Source of the DNA: Blasia pusilla
Taxonomy: Eukaryota > Marchantiophyta > Marchantiopsida > Blasiales
Reading direction: 5' to 3'
Assembly: GCA_050084515.1 (NCBI GenBank)
Contig: CM114275.1
Coordinates: 24,924,001 to 24,988,000, forward strand
Length of the DNA: 64,000 nt
Position 1 is the first letter of the stretch. Each line of letters starts with the position of its first letter. Made by a program: the position numbers and the translations under genes. Positions 32,768 to 46,456 of this stretch are shown one piece after another. The notes beneath the pieces were generated by a model. That model did not search any database and was not told the DNA's origin. It saw only the letters and a program-made list of their open reading frames with translations.

Positions 32768-34898
32768 ATGGGTATTAGCTCATATTGAAAAGATCCCAAG
32801 GAGCATGACGTGTGAGGCCTTTTAAAATCTTTTTAATTTTACGGTATTCTAAGCCAAAAATTGAATAGAGGAGAGGATTTGGTCATTATTTTTATTTTTA
32901 AAACTAACAAAATTTCTCAATATTTATGAATTTTTTTAATACCTTTTATGTTCAGTTTATTTTTAAAATTAAGTATAATTTTTTCAATATTTGGACAGAA
33001 AAAATCAAATATTTTAAAGTCAAATTTAGTTTGGAGGGGAATTTTATAATAATTTGGACAAAATGAGAAAGGATAATAATATAATACCGAAAAAAGAAAA
33101 CATTCTTCAAAAGGATGAGAGTGATTTTAATTTATGGATATTTTTTATTTTCAAGCTTGATTGTGAGGGATTTCAATCCAAAATTTTGAAAAGAAATGTT
33201 GGATTGAAATGAGTGATTTCTTTTATTAATAAAGAGATTGGAAAATTATGAATTTTTTTCTAAATTCATAAGATGACATCATTTTTAAAATCTGATTTTT
33301 TTTTACATTACTAGTAAATTTATCTTCACTATTTATGCACCATTTTTTGGCTGTTAAATTTTATCAATTCAACATGTGTTTAACACTTTTATTATAATCT
33401 CTATTTGTGAGAATGCATCTGTGAGTGCATTTCACAATCAGAAAATTACTAGTACTAGTTAATGACCGCGACGAATCACGCACGGTCTTGTGCATATGCC
33501 CCCTCCCGTGCGTATACGTCTTTGTAAATACCCACTCCATGCTTATACGTAAGGTTTATAGGGACACGTGTCGTGTTCTGCATGTGTCGTCATGTCAAAA
33601 CACTCCGCGAATTATAGTATAGATTACAATTGGTTAATGTTGAAACACTCATAATCTTAAATTATTTTGAGTTGTAATTAAAAATGTAGGTTGAACTAAG
33701 AGAGGTACAAGATGTCATTATATGTGGTGTTTTGTGTCTCTATTACCACTACATTAGGTTTGGGTCTTTGTTACATTATTCAAGTATTAGTAAGTTGCCC
33801 ATAATGACCCGGTCCCATGGGGCCGGCTTCTTGCTTGGTCGTAGGGGGGGTGGGGGAGGTGTTGCTACGACAGGAGTCTGCGTCGATTGGAAATAGGTAG
33901 TAATACGGTCGCAAACCTGGCGCCCTGCGTATTGACGTCCCGAATTCTGTTCAGGTCTCAACAATTTCATCTATTAGATCAATTAACATCCGCGACCCTG
34001 GGGCCGGGTCCTGACGACCTCGGCCGCATGGGACCAGGTCCTAGTGCATAGCATGGCCCTTACCACCATCCACGGGGTATACACCTTAAACCCTACGTGA
34101 TCTCCCTAACACGGGGCATTACTTCAAAAAGACACGTGTCACAAAGAGGATGTGTCCCGTGGAAGAGAGATTACATACTCTACAACAACGGAGAAATTCA
34201 TCGTAGCATGTAATATAATTGAGGCATGGCAACATTACTGCTCATGGCATAAATGACTTAAAAGAAACAGCTAATCTGATAAAGACCTTTTTTTCTTTTC
34301 TTCTTTTTGCTTAGGGATCCTAGCACGAAAACATGTTTCCCTATGGAACATACTAAGCGAGCGCCTTGATAGGAAATACATGTATGTTTCTTAAATACTC
34401 AAAGCACGAAAAACCGAAATAAATTTGTCTACGAAAGGATTCAAAGTTGTAGACCATGACCGCCCGAGATAACTGGAATCGAATTTTCAGAAGAGGAAAA
34501 ACAAGACGCAAAATGAATAAGATTCGAGATCATGATGACGAGCACAATACGATGATGACATGCAAAGAAAGAAAGAATGGGAGAGAGTGCACTCTACGAT
34601 TACATCACCGGCAACACGACAAACTCTCGCGTGAGGAAGGGGTGAAGAATGCTCGCTACGAAGCGGTAGAGTAAAATCCGGCCATGTATCTCGAAAAGCG
34701 GGGAACCAGTTCCCGAGAGGATTTGGTCAGTTGGTGGTTAATGTCCTTCCTATCTCGTGGGAGAACGGGAGCCCAAAAATGAGTGGAAGTTTCCACAAAG
34801 GGTCCCCAGAGCGAGGAATCTTGCGTCGTCCCCCGGCCACTTTAGGGTTTAACGGGGGCCGGGGCCCCCCCTTCGATAGGACGGGTCAAACGGTTGAC
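32768..34898. other. AT-rich, then mixed intergenic DNA
   Basis: 32800-33330 is very AT-rich. From about 33450 the composition becomes more balanced. No frame shows a known domain, including 33776-33970 on the - strand and 34456-34674 on the + strand. Confidence 0.5.
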
Positions 34899-34969
34899 GA
34901 TGCGGGACGGGCCGGGCCGGAGCTGCTTGGAGGGAGGGTTGACAGCTCCGGCCCGGCCCGTCCCGCATC
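34899..34969. repeat. GC-rich perfect inverted repeat, 27-bp arms
   Basis: The left arm (34899-34925, starting GATGCGGGACGGGCC) and right arm (34943-34969, ending GTCCCGCATC) pair perfectly around a 17-base loop. Pairing extends outward with one bulge. Confidence 0.85.
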
Positions 34970-36600
34970 CGTCGGTTATTGTTCACGATGAAACTAGACT
35001 TCCACGTTAAGATACGTAGGTTGCCAAGACCTACTGACAAAAGTTGATCAACGAACTGCCTCACTCAACTCCAGCTAATCAAACTAAACCCATTTGTAAG
35101 AATTGAAGCGACTATGAGCATTAGAGCCAACTTTGTCGAGCAGGGACCTTTTCCAGAATGGGTAGAGCAATTGAAAGTGGATATTTTGCCGGTGCCTCGA
35201 AACGCGAGTGTGGTCGTTTTCAGCTTTAGAAATTCAAACAACGCGGAGTTGACTTGGAAAAAACGTGAAGCATCGTGGCCTACGGGAGACAAAATGGGAC
35301 GGGGAGTGGAGAATCCACTCCCGTGAGGACATGTTTATCAGTGGAGACTTTATGGATGGACTTTTTTTTCTTTTTTCTTTCGAGGGCGAGAAAGGAAAGG
35401 AGGAATCTTCTTCTCGGCCGGAAACCCAAAAGCGTCTCGGAACTCTCGCTTCGAGAACCCGTTGCCGACGCGTACAGCGCAGCCTGACGTCGCGCTCGGC
35501 CCGAACGGGAGCGCCAACGGTTCACGGGAGCGGCGGTTTCTGTCCGCGGCCCCGAAGGCCGGAGGGAGAGAACCGCCGGGAAGCTAAAGGGAACAAACAC
35601 GTCGGCGAGAAGCAAGAGGGAACATACCGGGGATACAAAGAGTATGAAGGTGCAAATTATAAAAAGTATTAAATTTGAATAACACAAATAATATCAATTC
35701 TTTTTTAAGCACTTTGATGGTCTTTGAGGGCTCTATAGTAGTGGCGACTTCCCTGGTCTAAGACGTCCATTAGTTTGGGCATGTTGCAAAATGTTGGAGA
35801 CATGTCGTTTACAATATAGGTGCGTAGTAACTAAAAATAAGCCATTTCTCGAGTTGAGAAGATGAACATAGTCGAAGAGGAAAATAACAACTCCAACGCA
35901 CCCGCAAAAATAGTATGGGTGCTAGAGTTGGAAGAAGCCCACGATAGCCTCGTTGTTGCACTACGCCAGGGTTAAGCATCGCTTCGTTGATGAAGTTGGA
36001 GGGATTCTAGAGTGGTTTGTCATGCGCTTCATGTACTCGACTCTTTGAGTCTCCCCTTTTTTTATATCCCGGATGGGTTTTCCATCACCCATTTTTTTTT
36101 TATTGAAGCCTCTTTATTATTCTTTACTGTGAAGTGGGAGGGATGCTTAACAAGTTTGAGATTTTGAGTCATGGAGAACGTTATGGTCTCCATCTCCCAT
36201 CTATAAATTTCCATATTGAAGGCGTGTGGAATTCTTTTAAATATGTTAGTTTTCGGATTGATGTGTCTTCACAACAATATATAATATTATTAGCAATAGG
36301 GGTCTTAGGAACAAACATGTCTCTTCTCAACACATGCACTTTTGGGTTGTCTCTGGTCTTGACACCTGTCCCCTATAATAGTTTAGTTCCATCTAAGTAA
36401 AATATATGTCTTGTGTGTGGGAATTCACTAACCATGATAACAATTACAAAGAGATTAAACAATATTTTCAAATAGTTTGTTGGGAGATGTTTTTACTTGG
36501 AGATTGTGGTTGGTCTCTCTAGTTGATTTGGTAACTTGGACTTGATTTTCAATGAGGATCTTCTAGACTTGCTAGTTTTCTTGGAAAAAGCCGATATGTC
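34970..36600. other. GC-rich then AT-rich sequence without a recognised gene
   Basis: 35270-35690 is GC-rich, with overlapping frames of 135 codons on both strands. Neither shows a family signature, and frames on both strands are expected by chance in such DNA. The rest is nondescript and may include the left part of the Harbinger element. Confidence 0.4.
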
Positions 36601-37806
36601 ATGGATCAAGTGGCATATTCATATAGCCAAGATTTTGTGCACCATTATTTTGCAAACCTCCCACTCAGGGCCCTTAGGCATCTTACTAGAATGTTGCATA
36701 CATCCTTCTTTACCCTACTCCATCTAATAGAAGATCACTCGGTCTTCCATTCTAATGCTGAAAATAATCAAGCACCAGTTGCTATGCAATTAGCAACTGC
36801 CTTGGATAGGTTTGGTCACTTTGGTAATGGCACGAGCCTAGATTGTTCAAAATGCTTATGGGGTATATTCAACAAGAGTTTGGTTAACTATATAATTTGA
36901 GTTATCAAAGCCTTAGAGGATCATATAAGCAATAGACTTCGCTGGCTGAATGCAACTGATAGTGAAAGGATCTCCATGGAGTTTGGTCGTCAAGGTTTCC
37001 TTGGTTGTGTTGGAATACTTTATTGGAGCTCTAATTTTCTTACTCGAAGATCATGTCATAATGATGAAAACTATTTTGATCAAAAACACAAATACACCTT
37101 GAATGCACAAGTGGTTTGTGATGACATAAGGAAGATTCTCCTCATTTCAATATGTATTTATGATCAACTCCTTTGGCCACTTTGGTATTCCCATGCCTTC
37201 AAAGCATTAAAGTGCATCCAAAACTTGTTGTGCATTTCATGTTAGATCCTTCTTGTGTCACGTTCATTGTAGGGAATCGACACTCAAATACATATTGGAG
37301 TTAACTGTCTCCAAGAAAGTGACTTCTGGAGAGAGATGACCGTTGGTCGAGCTTTCAATGAAGGAAAATACTTGCTTTGAGATATTAGGTATGCCCATCC
37401 CACACCTTATCCCCTCTTTTTGGATGAATTCCAAAGACCAAGATAAAGAAGACTTTAATTTTTTGTGGCGAAGACACATGTTAAAAATGAGCATTGATTG
37501 GGATTTGAAAAGTCAAGATAGTATTCCTTAAAAGAGATTGGTATCGATCCGAATAACCATTGGCGGAATCTCTCCATGGTTAGGTGGATCATCATAAGTG
37601 CTTATCTACACAACTTTGTCCTTGATATGAACGATGAATGGACAACAAGTGAAAACAAGATTGAGATCAAGGAAGGGACAAACCAAGAAGAAAACATAGG
37701 TTCTGAACTCTCAACTTGGAAAATGAGAAGATTGGGATATCACAAGAGACACGAAATTATGACAAAGTGCTTATGTATCAATTGTAATGAAGGTGGTATT
37801 CTCTAA
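36601..37806 (+). pseudogene. PIF/Harbinger-type transposase
   Basis: Pieces of a HARBI1-like DDE transposase appear in order. The first is NNQAPVAMQLATALDRFGHF (about 36768-36827). Next comes MEFGRQGFLGCVG, followed by HNDENYFDQKHKYTLNAQVV and CDDIRKIL (about 37056-37140). The last is IISAYLHNFVLDMNDEW (about 37589-37640). These match the usual landmarks of plant Harbinger transposases. The motif after GCVG that should carry the first catalytic Asp is altered, and stops and frame changes separate the pieces, so it is inactive. It would cut and paste the element at TTA-type targets. A Myb-like ORF follows in the opposite orientation. Confidence 0.8.
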
Positions 37807-38329
37807 TGAGTGCATAAGAGAGGGGAGAGAGTTGTTGTGTATCCTTGCATTCCATGGAGGTCTTGTGTAGGCAAGAATGTGTAACTTCTTCATATATTAC
37901 GATTGAACCCATGTTCAAGTTGGACTATTTAAAAAAATATGATTTCTGTACATGAGTGCATAAGAAATGATAGATTTTTTTGGATTCTTGCATTGCATAC
38001 AATTCTACTATAGGAAAGAACTAATGACTTTTTCATATGTTCAACTTATCAATGAATTCCTTGTATAAAATCTGAATTTTTCACATGAGTTGGAAAGAAA
38101 GGGCACAATTTCTTTGGAAATACACATTGTTCTTTCAGTGTATTTCATGTCACGTGAGAGACATGGAGGTCTCTCCAATGGAGATAAACACAAAATCGGA
38201 TCAAATAAAAAAAACCATCCAATTGAGTATACACAAAGCGACCCGTCTCATATGAAACAATTTTAAAACTTTATGAACATAAATTTTCTCATTAGACTTT
38301 ATCATCCATATCTTGCATCCCTTTGCAAT
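37807..38329. other. Spacer between the two Harbinger ORFs, with a weak tandem duplication
   Basis: Two related blocks beginning GAGTGCATAAGA (about 37808 and 37954) are each followed by a CTTGCATT segment. No gene is seen. Confidence 0.4.
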
Positions 38330-39190
38330 ATGGAGTAATCTCTTCACATTTTTTGCCTTCATGAGCAAGCCTAGCATTGTGGTCTAATTTTTCCTACCTT
38401 GCACTCTTAATTTTTGCTTGACGTTGAACATCGAGTTGCGTGAGTCAAAATTTCTCCTTACTTATGATGGCTCACCTCTCTAGTTTTAATTTCTTTTGGC
38501 TTTCCATAAAAATTCTCTTCCGCTTCTCCAACTATTGCAACCTAAATCTCTCTTTACTCTTCAAGAGCTCCTTGTATAGTTGAGCTTGACGATCTTGATT
38601 AAAGTAAACTTGGACATTTGCAATGGTGGTTGGTTTACGGAGATTTCTTTTTCCTTGTCTACGTGTAGGCACAGTCGCCTGTTGATCAAGAATTTTTGGA
38701 TGGTCAACATGTTGCTCCTCATGCATCTCTGGTGGTATGTTGTCATTCACATCATTCATTGAATTAGGTGCTTATGTCTTGCCATCTACACGAACTTGTT
38801 CAAAACCAACACTACCTATCCAATTTTCTTGCTCACCGACTATGTCTTGCTACTCGGTGGGCACCTCACCATCTTGCTCTTGCTTATCCATGTTCTCCAT
38901 CTTTGAGCCACTAAATTCAGCCTGTAATACATTTAGGGTCATATGCAATAGAATTCAATAATTCATATGTAGGACATTTATCTCTGTCACTGGTAGAAAT
39001 ATGGGTAGAGATTCTTGATGAGAATCCAAACAAACGGATACAAAGAGTAGCAATGTTAGCTCTACCATCATATTGATCATGCATTATTTCAAAATGAGGA
39101 CTAATACCATCTAGTTTCTCCTCAATCGTAGTCATAGATTCTTGCTCGTTGTGTGTATGGCTACCTCTAGTTTGCATCATCACCTCTCTA
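38330..39190 (-). pseudogene. Probable Harbinger accessory Myb/SANT-like protein, C-terminal part
   Basis: On the - strand, consistent protein-like sequence runs from 39183 down to about 38400 in pieces. It includes EKLDGISPHFEIMHDQYD, with GRANIATL next, the usual linker after a trihelix/Myb domain. An acidic, Gln-rich stretch follows, then a Lys/Glu-rich helix (QDRQAQLYKELLKSKERF) like the C-terminal coiled part of Harbinger ORF1 proteins. In active Harbinger elements this protein binds DNA and helps import the transposase. The DNA-binding helices themselves are not clearly visible and stops break the frame. The tail-to-tail arrangement with the transposase supports the call. Confidence 0.45.
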
Positions 39191-39357
39191 GCTTTCTTAC
39201 ATTTTTTTCATATATCTCCTCCATCTTTTATTAAGGTTGGCGTTGATGGTTGGTGGCAAAACGCACCCCATCAAATAGGAAACCATGGCGTTTAAGGCGG
39301 TTGCTTTTGTTACACTTTTTCCATGAATCCTAGTCTCCCGCCTAGACCCATACACAT

Positions 39358-39560
39358 CACTAGTAGAAAACTATGGTTTTTATGACTCTACTATAAATAA
39401 CCTATCAATCAAGTGATTGAGAGTATGACTCTATTGGTCTAGTCATTTTGTATGACTTAGAAAACTGAAATAGTCATAAGTGAACAACTCAAATAGTAGT
39501 AAAAATGACTGAGTTATGTACAAGTCATATCCCACAACTCGTTTAGTCATCTCAATCATT
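39358..39560 (+). mobile_element. Possible CACTA-type transposon end with subterminal repeats
   Basis: CACTAGTAGAAAA at 39358-39370 matches the typical end of plant CACTA elements. It is followed by repeated words built on ATGACTC, GTCATAA and AGTCAT in both orientations up to about 39555, like subterminal binding sites. I found no opposite end (TTTTCTACTAGTG), so this is a partial element or a resemblance. Confidence 0.4.
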
Positions 39561-40470
39561 TTTACATTCATGTCAATAACAAAAATTAATTACTAGGAGA
39601 AGATTACAAGTAGGTATTATACAAAAGGCATAAAAAAGGAAAAACATATAGATTACAATAAAATAAAAATAACTCCAAAAAGTATGAAGAGAAAAAGAGT
39701 CGATAAACGCAAATGAATAAAATCCAAATTTCTTAGAGAATGAAGGGATTTATATTTTCACTTTCACATAGGCTGCATGGACTTTTGGAATATATTTATA
39801 TGTTAATTAATCTCAAAATTAAATTTAAGCTTGGTTAGAAAATACAAGAATTACACTTTTCAACATTGATTTTTAATTTCAATATAGAAATAACATATTG
39901 AAGTAAATATGAAAGAGTGAAATCCCTAAATTTAATTCATCTAATATTAAATTATTAATACTAATCACAACATGTTTGATTACTCATTTATTAGGTTTAC
40001 AAAGTGCGTAGGTGAGATACAATACTATGTTGTGGTCTAGGGGGCGAGAGTGATCGATCATAAGGGCGGGTGCAAATTTATGAGGACCATAGCAAAGAGA
40101 AAATGTGTACAAATGTGAGAGAGAACAAGATTGAGAGGTTGTAAACACCACAATGTGGGAAAGCTTGCCTTCAATCGAGACCGGGTTGGGAAGAGAAGGC
40201 GCGAGTTGGATGAGTGCATGCTAGGAGACAGGGAGCTCATATGAAGGGAGAATGCTCAAAGTTGGAGCACAAAGCAAGGGGGAATGATTATTCAAATTGT
40301 TTGGAGATCTCCTTGCATGACCATAAAGTGGGAGGCAGAGAGGGTAGCGTGAAATAAGAGTGAGGCTACGTGATCTAGGTTGAGAGTGAAATCCACAAAT
40401 TGGTGAGAGTATTTGCTTTCCTTCACTTTGACTTCCGGCCGAATCCGTAATGAAAGGTCTCGGCAGAGAT

Positions 40471-40475
<5 letters not shown>
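39561..40475. other. AT-rich intergenic DNA
   Basis: No gene recognised. - strand frames near 40058-40652 are mainly translations of the neighbouring CT repeat. Confidence 0.5.

Positions 40476-40555
<80 letters not shown>
40476..40555. repeat. (CT)n microsatellite
   Basis: About 80 bp of uninterrupted CT dinucleotides. Confidence 0.97.
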
Positions 40556-40558
<3 letters not shown>

Positions 40559-42763
40559 GTTTTCTGCCTCCTATCATAATAAGAGATGTCAAAGATCCCT
40601 TGAATAGGGAGTTCTTGGACATCCAAAATGATCTCGGGGGGATTTTCAACATTTGAGAAATATGTCCTTAGCTTCTCGCTTTGCTTCTTGAGAGACCCCG
40701 AATTCTCATGTTCTAATTTTCCCTACTTATTAATGGTCATAAGTACTTGGGTGTGCAATTTGGAAGTATCTCCAAACACTCAATGCATATGACTATAAAA
40801 TTTCTACCCCCTCTTCTTTTGAAAGAAAATCATGGTGAGTCTGAAGTTTGACACCTTTATCCAAGTGGTTCTATCTACGATGATCTTTGCCCCCCCCCAT
40901 ATCCCACCCTCCCAAAAACCTATGAAGGATATGTAAGGAAGAAACAAAGGTCCAAACATAAGGTTTAGAAACCCATCAGAAATATAAGTACAAGACTCCA
41001 AGAGGATGGAATACACCATACCCAACTTGGGGAGGTTGTTAGGGGAAGTCCTTACAAGTTAAATTAATATCATCATATTCATCCTCAAGTTTTCTTACTA
41101 GCAATGGAGTTAAATTAATCATTGGGTTTCAAATGGATAAAAAAAATATTATATATTCTTTCTTAACCTAATGAGCTAAAGATTGTAGCACAATGGAGAT
41201 GCTCCCCATGCATCTTCAAGCTTCGCACCACATCTTGGGTTTTGCCAAAGTCCACCATCTTGTCCAACTCACCTCTAATCTTCCTCGAAATAACTCAAGG
41301 ATAAATAGTCACGAGGAAAATATCATAAAAAATAATACCAAATACCTTTCAAGGAACATGACTACCATAACACCATTAAGAGGGTTTCTAGCGATACTGT
41401 AAATAGCACTATGTTATCAACCCAAGCCCCTATCCATTTTACCCATAGTTTTTGAAAAATGAACAAGTCCGTCCCTAGGACAAACATGGACTAATAAGTC
41501 TGGATATGGATTGCAAGAGATGGGGCCCATATTTATAGCTCATGGTGGAAGGCAAGGCAGGGGCAGGCAGGGCAATAAATGGGGAAGGATCGGAATGAAG
41601 GTAGGGGGAGGAAGAAACAAGAAATTACGGAACACAAAAACAAGTTGGGGGGGGGGGAGGGAGGACCCACATGGACAAGACCTTCCGTAGGATTAACGTA
41701 AGTCCACGGACATGCATATGTCCACGGACACAGACTTTGTCCACATGCAACCTTGGTTCTACCATATGCTTATATTGGGGCATGTCATATGGTCCGACCA
41801 ATGTCTTAAAGCGGGATGAATTTCATCAAGTTGAAATTGTGGGTTCATTTATGGTCATATTTTTCGTTTAAGAAAATGAAATCCAGATTTCTATTTTTTT
41901 TTACAAATGAAGAGTCCGAATGAATGCATCCCCATAAATACTAATATGCTTGATTATTTTGGAATCAACTTATGGGAAATTTTTTTCTTTTCATTTGTCT
42001 GTATATTGTAGGCATATTTTGGTTCATTGACTCCCTTTGTATTTTATTTTCCAATATTTTTTCCAATTTTCCATTTCTTTCTCTAGTACGAGCTTCATTC
42101 TCCGTGGTTTTGTAATGGCACCAATGTAGAAAAGAATAAGGATAAGCTCAAAAACTACATTATTGTGACCAACAATAAAAGCGTGATTGTGCCATAACAA
42201 ATTAAACCATTCATTTGCTATGCTATTTGAGTCACCTTGTTATGCATTTTATTGATTTTCCTATATTTTTTGTAGTGTAAAATTGGTGGAATTAAGTCTT
42301 ACCACATATAGTAAGCTTAATGGGGTAGCTATGTACCATTCTTGATCTCTATGTTAATAATATAGATTCCCTTTTGAAACCTTTTTCTTCTTACCACACA
42401 CCATAAACGCAATGGGAAATATTTTTTATGGTAAATAGCCGAAAGTTTTGGTTCGTGGTATTAAACATTTGGATCGTGGTATTAGACATTTGAAAAGGGC
42501 AAAAGGATAGAGTTGCTATTCTAGTAGAGGCGAGGAGTTGGAGGAGGCACAATACTGCCACGATGCCCCGATCATTCATCTATCATAGATTGATTAGACG
42601 TTGCAATGTTTTGTAAGTTGCATGTGTGCCACCATTACCTAGGGCATGTAAAAATGTGGAATCGGCACAATGACAGACTGAGATCATAGCCATTCAAAAA
42701 TTTGATCATTTTGTCTGAGATCTTGAAGCTAATTAGAGATCGCAACTAATCTTTGATAGTAAT
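40556..42763. other. Intergenic DNA with a MITE end fragment
   Basis: No gene recognised. About 41699-41759 (CCACGGACATGCATATGTCC, then ACATGCAACCTTG) resembles the reverse complement of the left end of the MITE at 58588. It may be a truncated third copy. A run of G near 41646 and a run of C near 40890 are low-complexity. Confidence 0.4.
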
Positions 42764-43095
42764 TGCCACGTCTTTTAGGATAGATCAGTGAGATGTAGTA
42801 AAGCACCTTTGCAAGTAGTGGAGGACATGCTCATGAGGTCAAGGATGACCTGTTGAGGCCCCGAGAAACCTGAGAGAGCAGTTTTCTCCTTTGTTTCGGC
42901 TCATTTGGAGCCATATTGAGAGACTAATAATTTTGGGTAAGTACCATTTTGAGTATATGGTTGAATTTGTATTTTGGGAAGTAGCCCTTGACCTCCTACA
43001 TCAGGTTAAGAGCCAAGGAGGTGACTTGGGAGCATAGGTTATCATGGAGAGATCTTGGGAGAGGGGAGAGGTATACCTCAAAGAGAGAGAGCTTG
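42764..43095 (+). repeat. Alpha repeat of element 2
   Basis: It starts TGCCACGTCTTTTAGG. It shares the alpha body with 2662-3000, including TTTGGAGCCATATTGAGA and AGCCAAGGAGGTGAC. The right boundary is approximate. Confidence 0.7.
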
Positions 43096-44299
<1,204 letters not shown>

Positions 44300-44300
<1 letters not shown>

Positions 44301-46456
44301 CACGTCAGAGGGACACAAGGGTCATCACGACGTCATTTTGGGACTTTGAGAGACGAGGTGGTGGACCCGAGAGTAGCTCTGGAGGTTTTACGCGGAGTGG
44401 CGTGAGGTTTCGAGGGTCTCCACATGAGGGACCGCCTCGACCTCCTTCTATGTCATCTTCACATGAGGGAGAGAATGTAGAGGAGTGTGTTAGTGCATTA
44501 TCGCACACAGTTAGCGGTCTTACCGCTTGGGAGTACGAGATGGACAATCGGGGTAGAGGAGTGCGTAGGTTTTTGGGTGCTATAGGCACTATAGAGTTAC
44601 ACAACTTCATTGCAAAGTTTAGGAGTTAGTGTGACTCGAAGCGGGCTAGGAACTCTAGAGAGTTCAACCCATTTACAACATGGAATGATATGTTCCAGCA
44701 CCTAGAGGGGGCATCCATGGACGATTACCATGTGTTCTCCTACATATATGCCCAGGAGATTGAGGCATGGTGACTCTACTATGACCCACACTATATGTCA
44801 TGGACGGAGCCGTTCCCAGATGAGGAGGAGGAGTCAGGAGAGGCTTCTTCCTCTTCCGCGAGTGATGTGTTAGGAGGGGTGACTTGCACTGGAGTAGTTG
44901 CACAGTCCAGTTAAGTCCGTCCCAATTTCAACCTCGTGGTTGAGTTCTTTGCAAAGTTGAGGATGAGCTTCTAGGGGTACTGACGGAGAAGTTGCAGAGC
45001 GTCCACGACTTCTAGAGGCGCTTGGGTAAGAGTTTGCGTGAGGCCAACACTCACTTGCGTAGGTTGATTAATGTCACTCAAGGAATGATAGAGGCCCAGG
45101 CTATTCAATCATGGTACACGATGCTGGACCGAACCCTGTAGACATGGGTGCAGGAGGAGGTGCTTCTTATGAATACCTCATCCACATTGAGAGATGTTTT
45201 TAGGACCGCCGAGAACATTGAGCGCAACATGGAGAAGCAAAGCGAAGCCACCATGAGTTATGGGCGAGAGCAGCCATGAGTATCTGCACCACCAGTGCAG
45301 CAACATGGATTTCAAGAGAGGACTATGGCACCACAAGCATATGGAGGTTATTGAGAGCTTGTACCACAGAGACCCGCGCCATCATATGCGGTGCACTATC
45401 GGTAGCAACGGCCAGGTATTATCTGTTGGGCATACAGTGGAGGCCATCACCAGCGCGATTGCATCCATGAGGGTCATGGACGCGTGCCTCAGCATGGAGG
45501 AGGAGATGGTGCTGCACCATGAGGTTATCAGTGTGACTATTGTCAGAGGTACGGTCACACACGCGCTAGATATTTCAGCTTACACCTTGAGTTACATGCG
45601 GATCGAGGGCCAGAGAGGGCACCAGAGCGGGTACCTGGTCCATGTGGGCCTAGAGGTCAAGCACTTGTGGTCCCCTTGGGGGACGAGGAGCTGGAGTTGC
45701 CCGTGGGGATGGTGGAGTTGCGTGTGGAGGACGTAGAGTTCCACCACTTAGACCCGTTGAGGGAGACGCCGGGCGCGAGGATGGGATGGCTGCTCAGATA
45801 CAGCAGCTATAGCAGCAAATTGCCGCTATGGCACTGAGGTTATCCGATGCCAGATTTGATGGCATAGACGTCATATGAATCAACCAGAGATATGGAGGAT
45901 CCTGGTTGGATGTGCGGGGTTTCCCAAACGGAGGCCACCGCAGTTAATAGGTGTAGAGCAGCCGTAGAGTTGGGTCCACAGTGAGGGGAAGCCAAGAAAC
46001 AAACCAAGCTTCTTCAATCTTTCACGTTGTCCGAGGCGAGGAGGACCCCATCGATGGGTTCTGATTAGAGTTCCCGGAGAGTTGATGATGTTGTTGGTGT
46101 GCAGGCACAAACGGCGATGGGAGAAGCGAGTGCGAAGACTCCTATTGCTGATGCTCAGGAGGACCATGTGTCGAGCACGTTGTTGGGGGCGGCCACTGTT
46201 GTGTACCATGCTCCTTTATTTTTTGCTTCCAATGTTATGACGTTGGGAGGTATTCCCGTCGAGGTCTTTTGGCAGGCCGCTACGCTATGTGAGCATGGAG
46301 TTGGTGTTCGTGCGTCACACTTAAGGGTGATGGCACGGGAGGTGATAGACTTGCCCTTGGAGCCTATGCTCAGGCCGTCCACGTCAAATTCATGGCAGGC
46401 TGCGACTGCTAGGATGGCGGAGATGCCCGCTAGATCCACGGTAGATTGTGCCATTG
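44300..46456 (+). pseudogene. gag: gag and start of the protease linker of element 2
   Basis: It reads GTIELHNFIAKFRS, then FQHLEGASMDDYHVF and FNLVVEFFAKLR, matching element 1 gag at its two conserved blocks. A zinc knuckle remnant, CDYCQRYGHTRARY (about 45532-45573), has its last Cys changed to Tyr. The part at 46060-46456 (TLCEHGVGVRASHL, NSWQAATARMAEMPAR) equals the element 1 linker before the protease. Several stops are Trp-to-TAG or Arg-to-TGA changes relative to element 1. The protease proper was lost with the nested insertion. Confidence 0.7.

Noticed and set aside
35265-35687. Overlapping 135-codon ORFs on both strands
   Set aside because: Mutually antisense frames in GC-rich DNA, without family features.
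40221-40652. 143-codon - strand ORF over the CT repeat
   Set aside because: The middle is only CT repeat and the flanks show no domain.
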